Positions 36,360-48,310 of a stretch of DNA of 64,000 bases are shown here, piece after piece. The position numbers were made by a program, and so were the translations under genes. The notes under the pieces were generated by a model, which was given only the letters and a program-made list of their open reading frames with translations, searched no databases and was not told the origin of the DNA. This stretch comes from Pontederia crassipes (Eukaryota; Streptophyta; Magnoliopsida; Commelinales; Pontederiaceae). The stretch spans positions 20,658,552-20,722,551 of the forward strand of contig CM060183.1 in assembly GCA_030549335.1 (NCBI GenBank). The letters are read 5' to 3'. Each line of letters begins with the position of its first letter. Position 1 is the stretch's first letter.

Positions 36360-37469
36360 CAAAAAACTGAAGCCCTAGAAATCTGTGAGCCGGAACGGAT
36401 AAACTACTAAAAGGGGTAATTGTTATACGATAAATACGATACAAACAGGGTGGCACGTGAGCAATAAAACGTTTTTTTCCTTTATTATTACGAACAAGAT
36501 ACTGTTACACATCTTTAAGTACTCAAGACATAATCTACTACCAGATTTTGTTGGATTTATTACCTTGTGGGAACTGGACGGAACAGATTCCGGGCCCACA
36601 CACGTGGCTTGCTTACTAGGCGGCGCGTGGTTCGCAACTCCGCATGCTTAAATGCGACTAGATGTCACGAAAACTACGAAAATACTTGGTCCGCAACTCC
36701 GCATGCTTAAATGCGACTAGATGTCACGAAAACTATAAAAATACCTATGATCCTTTTAAACTTTAAGAGGCTCTTTGGGTGTCATCCTTTTTGTTCTAGA
36801 ACATTATTATATTGATCCAATTAATGTCCTTATTGCATAACTCAATAAGGTCACCCATATTCTTGGAGATGGCTAGAACACAAAAGTTCTTATTTTTTTA
36901 CTTGTTCAAACAATGATTGCAGGTGAGTCCCACTTCTTCATTAAAATGCTGTTTGGATATAAGATTCAGAACAAGTCTTGTACCAAACACCTCGTAGAGG
37001 GAAGTGTGATTTGTTAGTTTTCTTATTACGGAGTTGAAAATATGATATATATATTGCACAAAAAAAACATGAAATATTCAAAGCACAACTATTATGAGAT
37101 TATTCTAAGCTAGGGAACACCCATGTACTTCATGCATTATTAGTAGTATAAATAAAAATTAAATTTATTTATATTACTAATATTTGGCATACACGAATGA
37201 CATTCTAAAAAAGATAATAATGTTGTATGTGTGTCGTATATGAATATAGAGTATGAGACATGGGAGCATGTAAGAAAAAATATGTCAATAAATAAAAAAT
37301 ATTTTATTTTTTTGGTAATTTAATATCAAGAGATTATATTGTCTAAAATGATCCAACTTGATATTTCTTATTAATTTTTTGATGATTTAATATCAGTGTA
37401 AAATGATCCAACTCGATATTTCTTATTTTTTATTGCATGGAAGGAGTTTCTCTTTCTGGACAATTCAAG

Positions 37470-37505
<36 letters not shown>

Positions 37506-39094
37506 TATATGAGAATTTAAGTAAAATGTCAAAAATGTGTGAATTGAGACGACAACATACCATTACCTTTTTTCTCATGACATTTTTTCTTTTATTTCTT
37601 TCCTTGAATTAAAGCTCAACAAATTGATGCCTAAAAAATGGAGGGCAATAAGAAAACATTTCGAAAATTTCACATTGTTACACTAAATATATTATTCATG
37701 ATTTAAGTTGTTGTTATAAACTTTAAACCACAAAACTGCTAAATACTTAATTAAGAAATGTAACCCCATCCATTTAGCGAAAACAAAATATATGTGATGG
37801 CTTAGGTGGAATTTCAATTGAAATTTACTCAATTTCTTTTTATTTAAATTTGAAAATAAAATCACATTTGGGTAAGTTAGTGAATCTACTAATCGAAACA
37901 ATTTCATCTTCTTTTCATTCAAATTTCAAGAAAAAATTTATTGTTGACGTAGCCAGATGTAACGTTGCCAATATTGATAGAAACTAAGAGTGCCTATAAC
38001 TAATCAACTTAATTGCTATAAGATTTCATGCAACAACACATCATTTGAGTAAAGATAATTTAAATAAATAAGATTAAAAAATCATTTGAATCAAAAGTTA
38101 TAGTAGCATTTGATAAGGAAGTACATGATTTGGCTAAATAAAAATTTGAATTGGATAAATGTGAACATGCTTTACATGAGTAAATAAATAAAATTAGTAA
38201 TGTGAGAACAATATAAATAGGAAATTTGTCATTCATATAAATACATAGATGATAATAAAACAAATTGGCAAAGGCAACTCATATAAACATTTTATTAATG
38301 CATATTTTCCTACCTTTTGGATCCAGGTAGTTGCAATCACTGAAAACACTAAAGCTTATTAATGCATCTCCAGTCCGGTGGTTTATGATCAAACTGTGCA
38401 TGAAAATTAAAGAAAGAACAAAAGCTTAAGTAATAGATATATGATAAAAGAAATAAAACCAAAAGAGACAGTACCATCGTTGCAAAGCTTAATTAGGGAA
38501 TCGTCAATTGCAGAGCCAACATTATAAAGGTTCAAGCTTAATGCTTCCGCATGGAGGAAAGGAGCATTTGGATATTTATAAGAAGAGGATACAGTTGAAG
38601 CCCGGAAGGAAGGTCAAAAGGTGGCACGTACTCAAGGGAAAATGAAGGTAAAGTTGCTTATTTATATAATAAAATCTTGTATAACTTAAGTAACCGAAAA
38701 AAGTGCAGTGATGGGAGTTTATATATTAATGGATAAAGTAATGAAATTTATGGCATAGTGGGTGGGAGAAGTTTATGTCATTTAATATGGAGATAGTGGA
38801 GTGAGAAAAAAAATTGAGAATTAAAAAATTATGATAAACATTAAAATTTTAGAAAAAAAAGATAAATATGCATGGTGGAAGCAGAATCAATTTAATATAT
38901 TTACCTTATGGAATTTTTCATATGGAAGAGAGTAAAGTAATTTTGAGTAAATATTTTTAGATGTATAAATGGAAAGTGGAAGAATCACATCATATTTATT
39001 ATCTAACCTTAGAAAAAAATTCTTCAAGTCTAAAAATATTTCTTTAATTGACTCATGATATATTTATTAACATTAAGTAAATTAATGCTGAATA
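36360..39094. other. Gene-free spacer between WIP and the CACTA element
   Basis: AT-rich DNA with the 59-bp duplication and a TA microsatellite. The segment up to about 36,450 is probably the WIP promoter and leader. No other gene is visible. Confidence 0.55.
36632..36749. repeat. 59-bp tandem duplication
   Basis: Two adjacent copies of a unit starting CGCAACTCCGCATGCTTAAA (36633 and 36692), about 59 bp apart, differ at only a few bases. Confidence 0.9.
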
Positions 39095-39104
39095 CACTAC
39101 AAGA

Positions 39105-39480
39105 ATAAGGCGATTTAGCTACGAATAGTTTTGTCGCCAATTTGACGCTACTTTGTCGCTAAAAAAGTCTGCGAGCATTTTGCGACGCATTTATTATAAA
39201 ACATCATTGTCGCTAAATATTACTCGCTATTAGCGACAAAAGTTATCTGTCGCAAATTCGTCGTTAATTAGTGGCGAATTAGTCGCCAACATGTCGCTAA
39301 GTTGCCGCCACAATTATTGTCCTTGTCGGCTTTTTTCTCGCCGACTTGTCGATGGTTGTCGCGGATTTGTCGCTTAGTTGTCACTAAATCCATCACTAAT
39401 TTGTTGCTAAATGGTCGTAGATTGCCTGCTAATAGCGATAATAATTTAGTCGGGCCTCTATCGCAAATTCATCGCTAATA
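39105..39480. repeat. CACTA subterminal repeats, left
   Basis: Many degenerate copies of a word around TTGTCGCTAA / TTAGCGACAA in both orientations. In CACTA elements such subterminal motifs are binding sites for the accessory transposase protein. Confidence 0.8.
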
Positions 39481-39732
39481 TTCAGATTTGTTTAAAAAAA
39501 ATTATATTAAAAAAATAAGAAAATCCATTTACATTCATAATTCTCAGAAACTGTGAATCCATCTAAATAACACATAATATAATCAAAAGTCTAAATATCT
39601 TCAACTAAAATATCGCATAAGATCACATAATGTCATCAAAAGTCTAAATATCACATAATATCACAAGTAGACAATCTAATACGATAAACAAAAGTACCAC
39701 AATTTATATAAAAATGTCATAAGATGTAATCC

Positions 39733-41600
39733 CTAATCATGTCCCGAATCAGATGGTCGTCTGTTCCTATCACGATCATGCATATAACTCATTATCGCAT
39801 CAAACATTGGTCCAATATCTTGTCGTATTATATTCCTAACGGTAGTCTCTACTTCATGTAGAGGAATCGTGGGAGGAGTGTCGCCCAAACCGGATGAAGG
39901 ACCAGTAGAAGAAGCACCCATGATTGAAGATGGCAAAGGACCTATACCACGAAGTCTCCCGTTACTAGTAAGTTCGGAAGCTTGATGCCATACCTCTGCA
40001 TCAAACTGAGGGGGTTGTGAATCTGCATACTTTTCTGCCAACAACATATCGTAACTATCCTGAAAATAATATTAATTATAAAATTAGATACATAAAAATT
40101 ACTATTCAAAGTAAATCATTCAATATACAAAGAGGAAAAGTGTTTGAAATATACGATAACATGTTATGCTTCTGTGGTGACAAATTCATTAGTCTTTTTA
40201 CTAGTGTGCATCTCCTTATACACATCTCGATAACTGACCACACCTTGAGTAGCTTTTTCCTATAAAAAACATTATAAATGTTATATATAAAACATTATAA
40301 ACATTTCATCTCATTATAAAAGTTGACATTGTAATTAAAGTGAGTAATCAAATTTATTAAACCTAAGAAATTACCATTCGAAGTTTATGTTCAACAAATC
40401 CCACAGATCCTGCCGTGTGCCGCGATGATTCTACCATAGCGGCTCTATTTTGTTTGCCTACTACAGACCATTTTTTTTCACTTGTCATCGTTCCTACAAA
40501 TGAGAAATAATGTAATGCATTATTTTAAAATTCTATATCATTAAATTCTAACTTTTACAACATACCAATGATCACAGAGAGATGTCCAAACATTTCCAGC
40601 TATCCCCACGGGCACATTATTCTTCGCTTCTAATATATTACCATTGGTTGCTTTCATTGCGGCTTCCCGATAATTGTAGAGAACACCACTAAGCCGACGA
40701 GAAGCAATCGATGCAAAAAGCTTTTTTATGGTCAACTCATGGAGACCCTCTTGAAATTTATATCTTCTCTATTCAACAAAAAAAATTAAAATATGTAATA
40801 ACAAGTCTAAATTATTAAAAAAATTACCCTAAAATCATTATACATAGCGTCTCTCAAACCAATTGGTATTTGCTTCCAAGAAGATGCACCTACAGGGAGT
40901 CGACTTATGGCTATGTCACTAATAGTTCTAATGACACTTCCAGGTATAAAAGTTGTTCTGAAAAATATAAAAATAGTTAGAAACCAACTCATTTTGATAT
41001 TAAAATTAATTAAATAATTCTTCAACTTATGGATTGATTGGGTCATCAACCATAATGCCACTAGACGGAATGACTCCATATGGCAAATTCTCAAGACCAA
41101 CAATTGTTGGTTGTCGAGTTGAAGTCCCTATTACAAGTTAGTACTAAAATAGTCAATTGAAAAACAAATTATACAAGTTATAATTAATTACCTGATATGT
41201 CAGGTGAAGGAGTAGCAGATCCCACCAAATCAGGTGTCGATGTGTCAAAGATGCCTGCTTCACCAAGCTCAAGTGATGAAGATGTGGTGCGAGCTCGACA
41301 AAAAATTAAATTACACAAATTATAACTCATTACCTGGCATGTGATGTGGTGAAGGAATATCAGAGCCCCCCAAATCAGGAGCAGGAGTCGAAGTGTCACA
41401 TATCCCTTCTTCACCAAGCACGGGTGAGAAAGATGTGGTGTGAGCTCAATTCAAAATTAAATCACATAAATTATAATTCATTACCTGCTATACTAGGTGA
41501 AGTAAAACCCGAACCACTTGAACGGGGTGGCAAAGATGTGGTGCACGCTCTACCACGACCTCTATCGTGAGTAGTCAGAATATGAAAATGTAAAAAGCTT
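39733..41600 (-). pseudogene. Second CACTA gene (TNPA-like / plant transposase 24 type), exons partly traceable
   Basis: Three minus-strand segments look like exons of the accessory transposase gene. One is 40735-40541 (REAAMKATNGNILEAKNNVP then WTSLCDHWYV). Another is about 41103-40830 (PIGLRDAMYNDF). The last is 40047-39733 (YADSQPPQFDAEVWHQASEL, ending DRDRNRRPSDSGHD). The upstream part (41188-41570) is a set of duplicated exon-like blocks. The C-terminal block resembles the conserved end of plant En/Spm proteins of the Transposase_24 family, which bind subterminal repeats. I could not join all exons, so intactness is unknown. Confidence 0.65.
41188..41570 (-). repeat. Triplicated exon-like block inside the CACTA gene
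   Basis: Three tandem copies start at about 41188, 41330 and 41481 (TTACCTG on the plus strand, a splice donor on the minus strand), spaced 142 and 151 bp apart. Each has a GATGTGGTG(C/T) block, and the first two are followed by similar AT-rich intron-like DNA. Confidence 0.75.
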
Positions 41601-41893
41601 GAGTTCCTTGTCGCCAATTTGACGCCAATTTGAGAGCTAATACTGTTATCACTTTTCAAGAGTGTTCAAGCAATCTTTTTATCAATGTACATTTAGAAAA
41701 TACTTTTTTTTCTTTACTTAAATTTATCGTTGTACAAATGTTCCTATCAATGAGATAAAATAAGCAAAATACTTTTAATTTGTCCTGCGGGGGTCAAAGG
41801 ATAAGAGTCCCTCCAGTATTTTCTAAATAAGAAATCCAAAAGGACGAGAGAGAGAGAGAGGGAGAGGGAGAGAGTTGTTCAAACATTTCATGT

Positions 41894-44483
41894 TTAATAC
41901 TGTAAATATGGTTCCACTTCGGGGCAATTGATGAGAATATAATTCTCCACAATATTCAAATCATCGTCGCTTAAAATAAACTTTTGCGCTTTTCCAATCG
42001 GTCGAGCTGCAAACTTAAAAATTGACAAGCAATTTTTAAAAATTTCTTCACCACCATCATCGTTCCTTGGAACTTGAGTTCGCCTCGTTTTAATCTCAGG
42101 TGAAAAATATAATGATGTGAAATTTGAAACTTCTTCCAAAAAATATGCTTCACATATTGATCCTTCAATCCTTGCCTTATTTTTTGCCTTTCGTTTAAGA
42201 TATAACATGCATCTCTCAAATGGATACATCCACCTAAATTGTATGGGACCATCAATTTTTACTTCATATGGAAGGTGCATCACCAAATGTTCCATAACAT
42301 CAAAAAATGATGGTGGAAAGATTTTTTTAGCTTTGCATAAAGTCATTACGATGGATGATTCAAGATGCATCATGTCATCTCTACGAATATTACGAGAGCA
42401 TAATTCTTTAAAAAATATACTGAATTCTGTGATGGTACCCGAAATGGATTTAGGCAAAAATTCTCGAAAAGCAATTGGAATTAATCTCTGCATAAATATG
42501 TGGCAGTCATGGGTCTTCATCCCTGAAATCTTACCTTCATCGACATTTATGCAACGAGAAATGTTAGATACATATCCATCGGGAAATTTTAATTGTTTTA
42601 TCCATTAAAAAACAAGCTTCCGCTGATCATTTGACAATACATAGGTGGCTTTTGGCATGTTGCTCTTTCCATTGTGATGTACTAACTCTAACTCTGGACG
42701 TTTACATATAAGTTTTAAGTCCTCCATTGAGTTGACATTGTCTTTTGTTTTGCCTTTAATATCCATCACAGTGTTAAAGATATTATCAAAAACTTTTTTT
42801 TTCAACATGCATAACGTCTAAATTATGACGTAATAAGTTCGAGGACCAATAAGGCAACTCCCAGAAAATACTTTTTTCCTTCCAATTATGATTAACCCCA
42901 TATCTTGGTTGTCTATTAGATGGCGACTTCAATCCAAATGTAATAGGATCGATCATGTCAACTTGCTCAAATAATTCAGTAGCACTCATTCTACTTGGTG
43001 GTAAACTCTTCTCTATGGTTGACTTTTTAAAAGAGTTTCTATCACGACGCATTGAGTGTTCTAAAGGCAAGAACATTCTGTGACAATCGAACCAACAAAC
43101 TTTCCTACCATGTTTTAAATAAAATGATTTTGTGAATCTTCCACATATTGGTCAAATAAGTTTTCCTTTAGTACTCCATCCGCTCAGCATGCAATATGCA
43201 AGAAAATCATTTATAGTCCATAGGAGAACTGCTCTCATTATAAAATTTTGTTTCTTTGATCTATCATATGTCAATACACCATCATCCCATAACATCTTCA
43301 ATTCATCAACAAGAGGTCTTAGGTACACATCTATACTCTTACCTGGAGATCTCAGTCCAGGAATCATGCAAGTAAGGAATATGTGTTCTCTTCGCATGCA
43401 CATACTTGGTGGTAAATTATAAGGTGTAACGAACACTGGCCACGAAGAGTACGTAGTTGTTGTTCCACCAAATGGATTGAAGCCATCTGTGCAAAGACCT
43501 AATCTAACATTACGAGTTTCAGCAGCAAAAATTGGATAGGTTGAATCTATATGTTTCCATGCTTCTGCATCCGACGGATGTGTTATAAGCGATGGATCAC
43601 TCCGCATTCCCTCGGCGTGCCAACGCATAAAATGTGAAGAATTTTTAGATAAAAACATACGTTGCAGTCTAGGAACTAAAGGAAAATATCTAAACACTGT
43701 GAAAGGAATATTCCTTTGACTCGTGCTAGAATTTGTTCTTGGTTTGAATCGATACTCTCCACAAACACGACAACTTGTAAGATTAGTATCATCTTTGTAA
43801 AACAGCATGCAGTGATTACGACAAGCATCAATCTTTTGGTATTCTAGTCCAAGTTCACTCATCATTCTTTTGCAGCTATAAAAGTTTTCTGGAAGTTTTT
43901 CAGATTTGGGTAATATAGTCTTGATAATGCTAATAATTCGATTCAAACACTTCTCGTTCATATTATATTCTGATTTTAAATTCATCAACTGTGATATAGC
44001 AGATAAGATGCTTTATTTTTCACAACCATCCCATAAAGGCTCATCAGTATTTTTTAGGAGGTTATAAAATTTTGAAGCTGTTGGATTTGGATTTTCTTCT
44101 AAATTTGATTGCTCTTGGTGGATCGTGTCACCCATTTCTGCATCTCTTACCATATCCATGTATGCATTGGTCATTTCTATATGATCTGATGGCTCAATAG
44201 TTGTAGAATTTTCAGCTTTCCATTTAGTTTCTCCTTGCAAAGTCCAATTTAAATAGTTCAACCAAAATCCTTTCTTATATAAATCCATCTCCACATAGTA
44301 TCTTGTTTTCCATTTACTGTTTTTACATTTTGCACATGGACAACGGATGCGACCATGAGGACCGGCTGCATGTTGTTGTTCATATGAGAATTTTAAAAAT
44401 TCATCTACTCCATTTTGAAAATCCTCGGTCACAATACCATGTTCGTCCTTCCAACGCAAAATCCAACTTCGATTAGGTTTCAT
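41894..44483 (-). pseudogene. Decayed TNP2-type CACTA transposase
   Basis: Reading on the minus strand: the N-terminal Transpos_assoc domain (44483 to about 44250, with FLKFSYEQQHAAGPHGRIRC and CPCAKC), then the TNP2 catalytic region (GLCTDGFNPFG, SGWSTKGK, FWELPYWSSNLLRHNLDVMH), then a DUF4218-like part (GMKTHDCHIFMQRLIPIAFR). The chain is broken by in-frame stops at 44013-44015, 43152-43154 and 42605-42607, and by a frame change at an A-run near 42795. The C-terminus ends at 41894 shortly after a NCPEVEPYLQ block where family members usually continue. TNP2 cleaves and joins element ends; this copy cannot encode a full protein. Confidence 0.92.
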
Positions 44484-44773
44484 TGTGACTAATGACTGAA
44501 CAAATTAAAATAAATAATTGTCTTTAGATAATCAACTTCAGATATTTAATTAATTCAAATGCAAAATACAATATAAGTTAAGAGAAGACATTTCTACATG
44601 AAGACTACTAAATTAAGTTACTTAAGTTGATGTGAGCAGATTGAGATTTTTACATGAAGCTAAAGAAAAAGGAAAAGAAAACCCTTTTTTATCATCAATA
44701 TTAATTTTAAATATTTGAAGATAAACGAGGAATTAGACATCAATATAGTTGAAATCATATGCATCAATCTTAA

Positions 44774-44970
44774 AGCTGAAAAACAAAATAATACATAAAT
44801 CATTATAGAGCACAATATAAAAATGAATGGAGCAAAGATGAATAGAAGTTCTCTTTAGAAATCCAAGAATAAAGCTAGCAAACAAAATAATACATAAATC
44901 ATTATCGAGCACAATATAAAAATGAATGGAACAAAGATGAATAGAAGTTCTCTTTAGAAATCCAAGGATA
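44774..44970. repeat. 99-bp tandem duplication inside the CACTA element
   Basis: The word AAACAAAATAATACATAAAT occurs at 44781 and again at 44880, and the two following segments match almost base for base to about 44967. Confidence 0.9.
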
Positions 44971-46094
44971 TTATCCTAGAATAGCATACTATTAATCTCC
45001 AACAATATGTGGTCAAAACCTTTCAAAATTAAGATACTGACTGTAACTAAGAGGACAGATGGCAATTAAGAGAAAAGAAATCATAAAATCATGAGGCAAA
45101 AACCAAAACACAGAAAGCTTTGAGGATGCTAATATCTTGGAAAATAAATATTGAACGTCTCCTTAAGATATTTTTCAATAACCCGTATCATCGATCGTGA
45201 TATAGTTGTTAGATTAGCAAGTTCAAAAACTAGGATAGGTACAAGTACAAAGATATAGAAAAGTGTACCTTCCATGTGAATCTAAATTGGCAAATAAAAA
45301 AACTAATAGTTCACAGAAAATAATAAGATAGGGGAACTAATAGCAAATTGTTTACACAAGCCTGAAAACATGGAATGTTTACGGTCATTCATCTCCCAAC
45401 GGTGGTGAGTCCAGAGGGCTACTAATATTCAAACCCACCCGCTAGATTAACAAAGCAACATTAAATATGAACATTTTGGACTTATAGAGAAATATAAATA
45501 GGAATCTGGGTAAGAAAAGTTGTTGCTTGTTTATGCGTTGGTATATGTCTTGTAAATTTTATGTAACTACATTGGACATCGAATAAAAATTAATTCCTCA
45601 GTTCATTTGGATTAAAGATATGAATGATAACAACTTCTAATCAAGAAACTGATATGGATGCAAATACTTATTTCAGTTCCCTAATCAAAGATGCTGGGTA
45701 TAGCACAACAGAATATGGAACATACAACTATCCACTAAGAGAAATCCTAGAACTATGATGCAGGTAAGTAATAGTTCAGACGTCAATCAGTTGGGCTAGC
45801 AGATCATATGCATATCAAAGTTATTTATTGAGGTTATGATTTTCTTAGTTTTTGCATATCAAAAAGAGGAAAAAATCTATGGTACCTTTGAACGAATCAA
45901 ACATCAGGGAAATATGAAGGTTTTGATCAATCAAACGGATACACCATTGAATGAGAGAGGAAGGGAGGGAGGAAGGGGGTACCTGGAACTCACGATGAGC
46001 GACGCACACCGACAGTCAGCATCAACACACGATGGCAGACGGCAGCAATGCACGGCAACAGGCGGCAGCGCACGACTCCAGACTACAACAGCGC

Positions 46095-46235
46095 ACGTCT
46101 CTAGGCTGTAGCAACGCACGGCGACAGGGCAGGCAGCAGTGGCGACAGGGCAGGCGGCAGCGGCGACAGGGCAGGTGGCAGCGGCGATAGGCGGCAGCGG
46201 CGACAGGCGGTAGGGGCGACAGGGCAGGCTTAATG
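46095..46235. repeat. GC-rich minisatellite GGCAGCGGCGACAGGGCA
   Basis: Seven or so imperfect copies of a short unit made of GGCAGC and GGCGACAGG words near the transposase-upstream end of the CACTA element. Open frames across it (45836-46111 plus strand and its antisense) are by-products of the repeat. Confidence 0.85.
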
Positions 46236-46319
46236 GGTTTGGGGAACTAGGGCATAGGATTTTTTTCCTTATGGGTTTGGGGTATGTTAAATTTTTCGTA
46301 AGGTTTAATGGTTTTGGGA

Positions 46320-46585
46320 GAACTTGTCACTAACTTTGTCTCCGTTTTGTCGCCAATATGTATTTTATGAAAATTTAAAAATCAAGTACATTTTGTCGGC
46401 ATAACATTTTGTCGCTCTTTTGTCGCTGAATTATCGCAAAAAATCATCAAGAAATGTTGCTTCGCAAATTTGTCGCTGATATTGTCGCAATTAATTTGTC
46501 GCTAAGTCAGTAAATTTATCGCTATTAGTGATGCACATAGTGACGAAAAATTTGTCGCAAAAATTTATCGCTAATTACTCATTTT
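46320..46585. repeat. CACTA subterminal repeats, right
   Basis: The same TTTGTCGC / GCGACAAA family of short repeats as at the left end, in mixed orientation up to the right terminal inverted repeat. Confidence 0.8.
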
Positions 46586-46597
46586 CTTGTAGTGATA

Positions 46598-46710
46598 GAC
46601 CATAAGGGAGTTACACGAAGGAGGAAAAAAAAAAGGAGGGTGAAGATTAAAGGTCTAAGCTCATGTGAAGCTCTTAGAAATAAGATAAATGTCAATATTA
46701 CAACATGAAG

Positions 46711-46764
<54 letters not shown>

Positions 46765-46876
46765 GAATAGGCCATAAGGGAGTTACACGAAAGAGGAAAA
46801 AAATGGTGAAGATTAAAGGTCTAAGCTCATGTGAAGCTCTTAGAAATAAGATAAATGTCAATATTACAACATGAAG

Positions 46877-46928
<52 letters not shown>

Positions 46929-47060
46929 GAATAGGCCATAAGGGAGTTACACGAAGGAGGAAAAAAAAAGAATGGTGAAGATTAAAGGTCTAAGCTCATG
47001 TGAAGCTCTTAGAAATAAGATAAATGTCAATACTACAACATGAAGCTTTTCAATGTACCA

Positions 47061-47122
<62 letters not shown>
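46598..47122. repeat. Tandem repeat with expanded AT tracts, three units
   Basis: Three units of about 165 bp begin near 46600, 46767 and 46933 with CCATAAGGGAGTTACACGAA, share GGTCTAAGCTCATGTGAAGC and end in long TA runs (46713-46760, 46877-46924, 47066-47119). The third unit diverges before its TA run. The CACTA element sits exactly at the start of the first unit. Confidence 0.92.
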
Positions 47123-47123
<1 letters not shown>

Positions 47124-47309
47124 ATATTTGAACGTGTCCTCCGACTTTGAAATAATATTGTTTTTTTTTGCTATAAAAAAGATTAAAGATATGTCTTTTT
47201 ATAAATTTTCTCACATGTTTCTTTCGAAATTATTTCACATAAAAATATCTTTAGACAACATTGTTTTTCTCATTTGTTGTTGATTTATGTTATGCTACCT
47301 GCAAAAGGA

Positions 47310-47311
<2 letters not shown>

Positions 47312-47343
<32 letters not shown>
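47312..47343. repeat. AT microsatellite
   Basis: About 16 TA dinucleotides 190 bp beyond the last tandem unit. Confidence 0.9.
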
Positions 47344-47347
<4 letters not shown>

Positions 47348-47764
47348 ACATAAACGATATGTAAGTGCCATTTTTTAACAATTAATGTGTGGTGTGCCGA
47401 CATTTATATATTTAAGAAATTAACTTTGAGTAAAATAATATCCTATTAAGACTCTGATCTTTTTTCTTCTAATCTAAATAGGCATGTACAAATAAATAGT
47501 AGTGATTGTATACTACCATTATTCAGTGATGGCTATAGTGGGATGTAGCAAAAAATAGTTGTAGATGGTTGCTACGTGGCTCCATGCATGTTTAAATAAT
47601 TAACTTATCAAATTATATCATATGTTAATTATTATATATAGAATCTTTCCTAAACAGTAATGTAGTGGATACGTTTGTGATAAAAATATTAAAATAATGT
47701 TGTAGGTGAATGTGCTGATTAATTTAAAACTAATTAGAAAAAAATTTGAAATTTTTTATCAAAT

Positions 47765-48310
47765 ACTCACTTTTTTTAGCGTTATTCTCCTAATTATATC
47801 CTTCATCTTCTAACTTTTTTTTCATTAATGCTCTTTTGTCCGGTAGTTGTTCCAGTCGCGCTGCAAATGTGGTGGCCCACGCGACGATATTCTCGTGTCT
47901 TCATCCAAGTAATTTACCAACGTGATAATATTTTAAAAATAAAATAAAATTTTAAAATTAATAAATAAAATATGAGATGCTGCCCTCGTGGGGAGGGGCG
48001 GCGCCTTGGTGTCGGTCTAACAAGCAGAGAAGGGAGAAGCTCACCTCTCCTCTGCTACCTCGCCCTCCCTCCTCTTTCGGCGTCGTCGTTCTCCCTTTCA
48101 ATCGCGACGAGCAATTGCTCGATGGAGTCACCTCGGCCGGAGATCGCTCCCTTTCCGACGACGCTTTATGTTTTAATATTATTTTATTTTTTTAATGTTG
48201 CCATGTCAAAAATTTACGTCAGTGAAAAAGGTATTTGATGAAATAAGTTAAAAAATTAGGACAATATGAAATTAAGATCAAAATGAAAATATTTTGCGTT
48301 GATTTTTTTT
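47765..48310. mobile_element. Second, short member of the 16.7-kb long-TIR family
   Basis: The left flank (AGCGTTATTCTCCTAA, CTTCATCTTCTAACTT, CGTGATAATATT) and the right flank (TTTTTTTAATGTTGCCA then GTCAGTGAAAAAGGTA) match the left and right arms of the element at 16,680-18,380 in the same order. In between is about 200 bp of GC-rich DNA (47970-48165) in place of the 1.3-kb minisatellite. Its two flanks are themselves weakly inverted. Exact ends and a target duplication are not visible. The 72-88-codon open frames in the GC-rich part have no recognisable similarity. Confidence 0.5.

Larger units (their letters stand above)
39095..46594 (-). mobile_element. CACTA (En/Spm) DNA transposon, 7.5 kb, ends complete
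   Basis: The left end reads CACTACAAGAATAAGGCG (39095) and the right end is its inverted partner (TTTTCTTGTAGTG ending at 46594). A 3-bp duplication ATA flanks it (39092-39094 and 46595-46597), the hallmark of CACTA insertion. Both subterminal zones are crowded with short repeats. Inside are two transposase-type genes on the minus strand. TNP2 carries several inactivating lesions, so this copy could move only with help in trans. The interior also has a 99-bp tandem duplication (about 44774-44970) and a GC-rich minisatellite (about 46095-46235). Confidence 0.95.

Noticed and set aside
42117-42608. Plus-strand frame of 163 codons inside the CACTA element
   Set aside because: Antisense to the TNP2 C-terminal region, which carries the real similarity.
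46661-47283. Frames with long YI repeats
   Set aside because: Produced by TA microsatellites in the tandem units.
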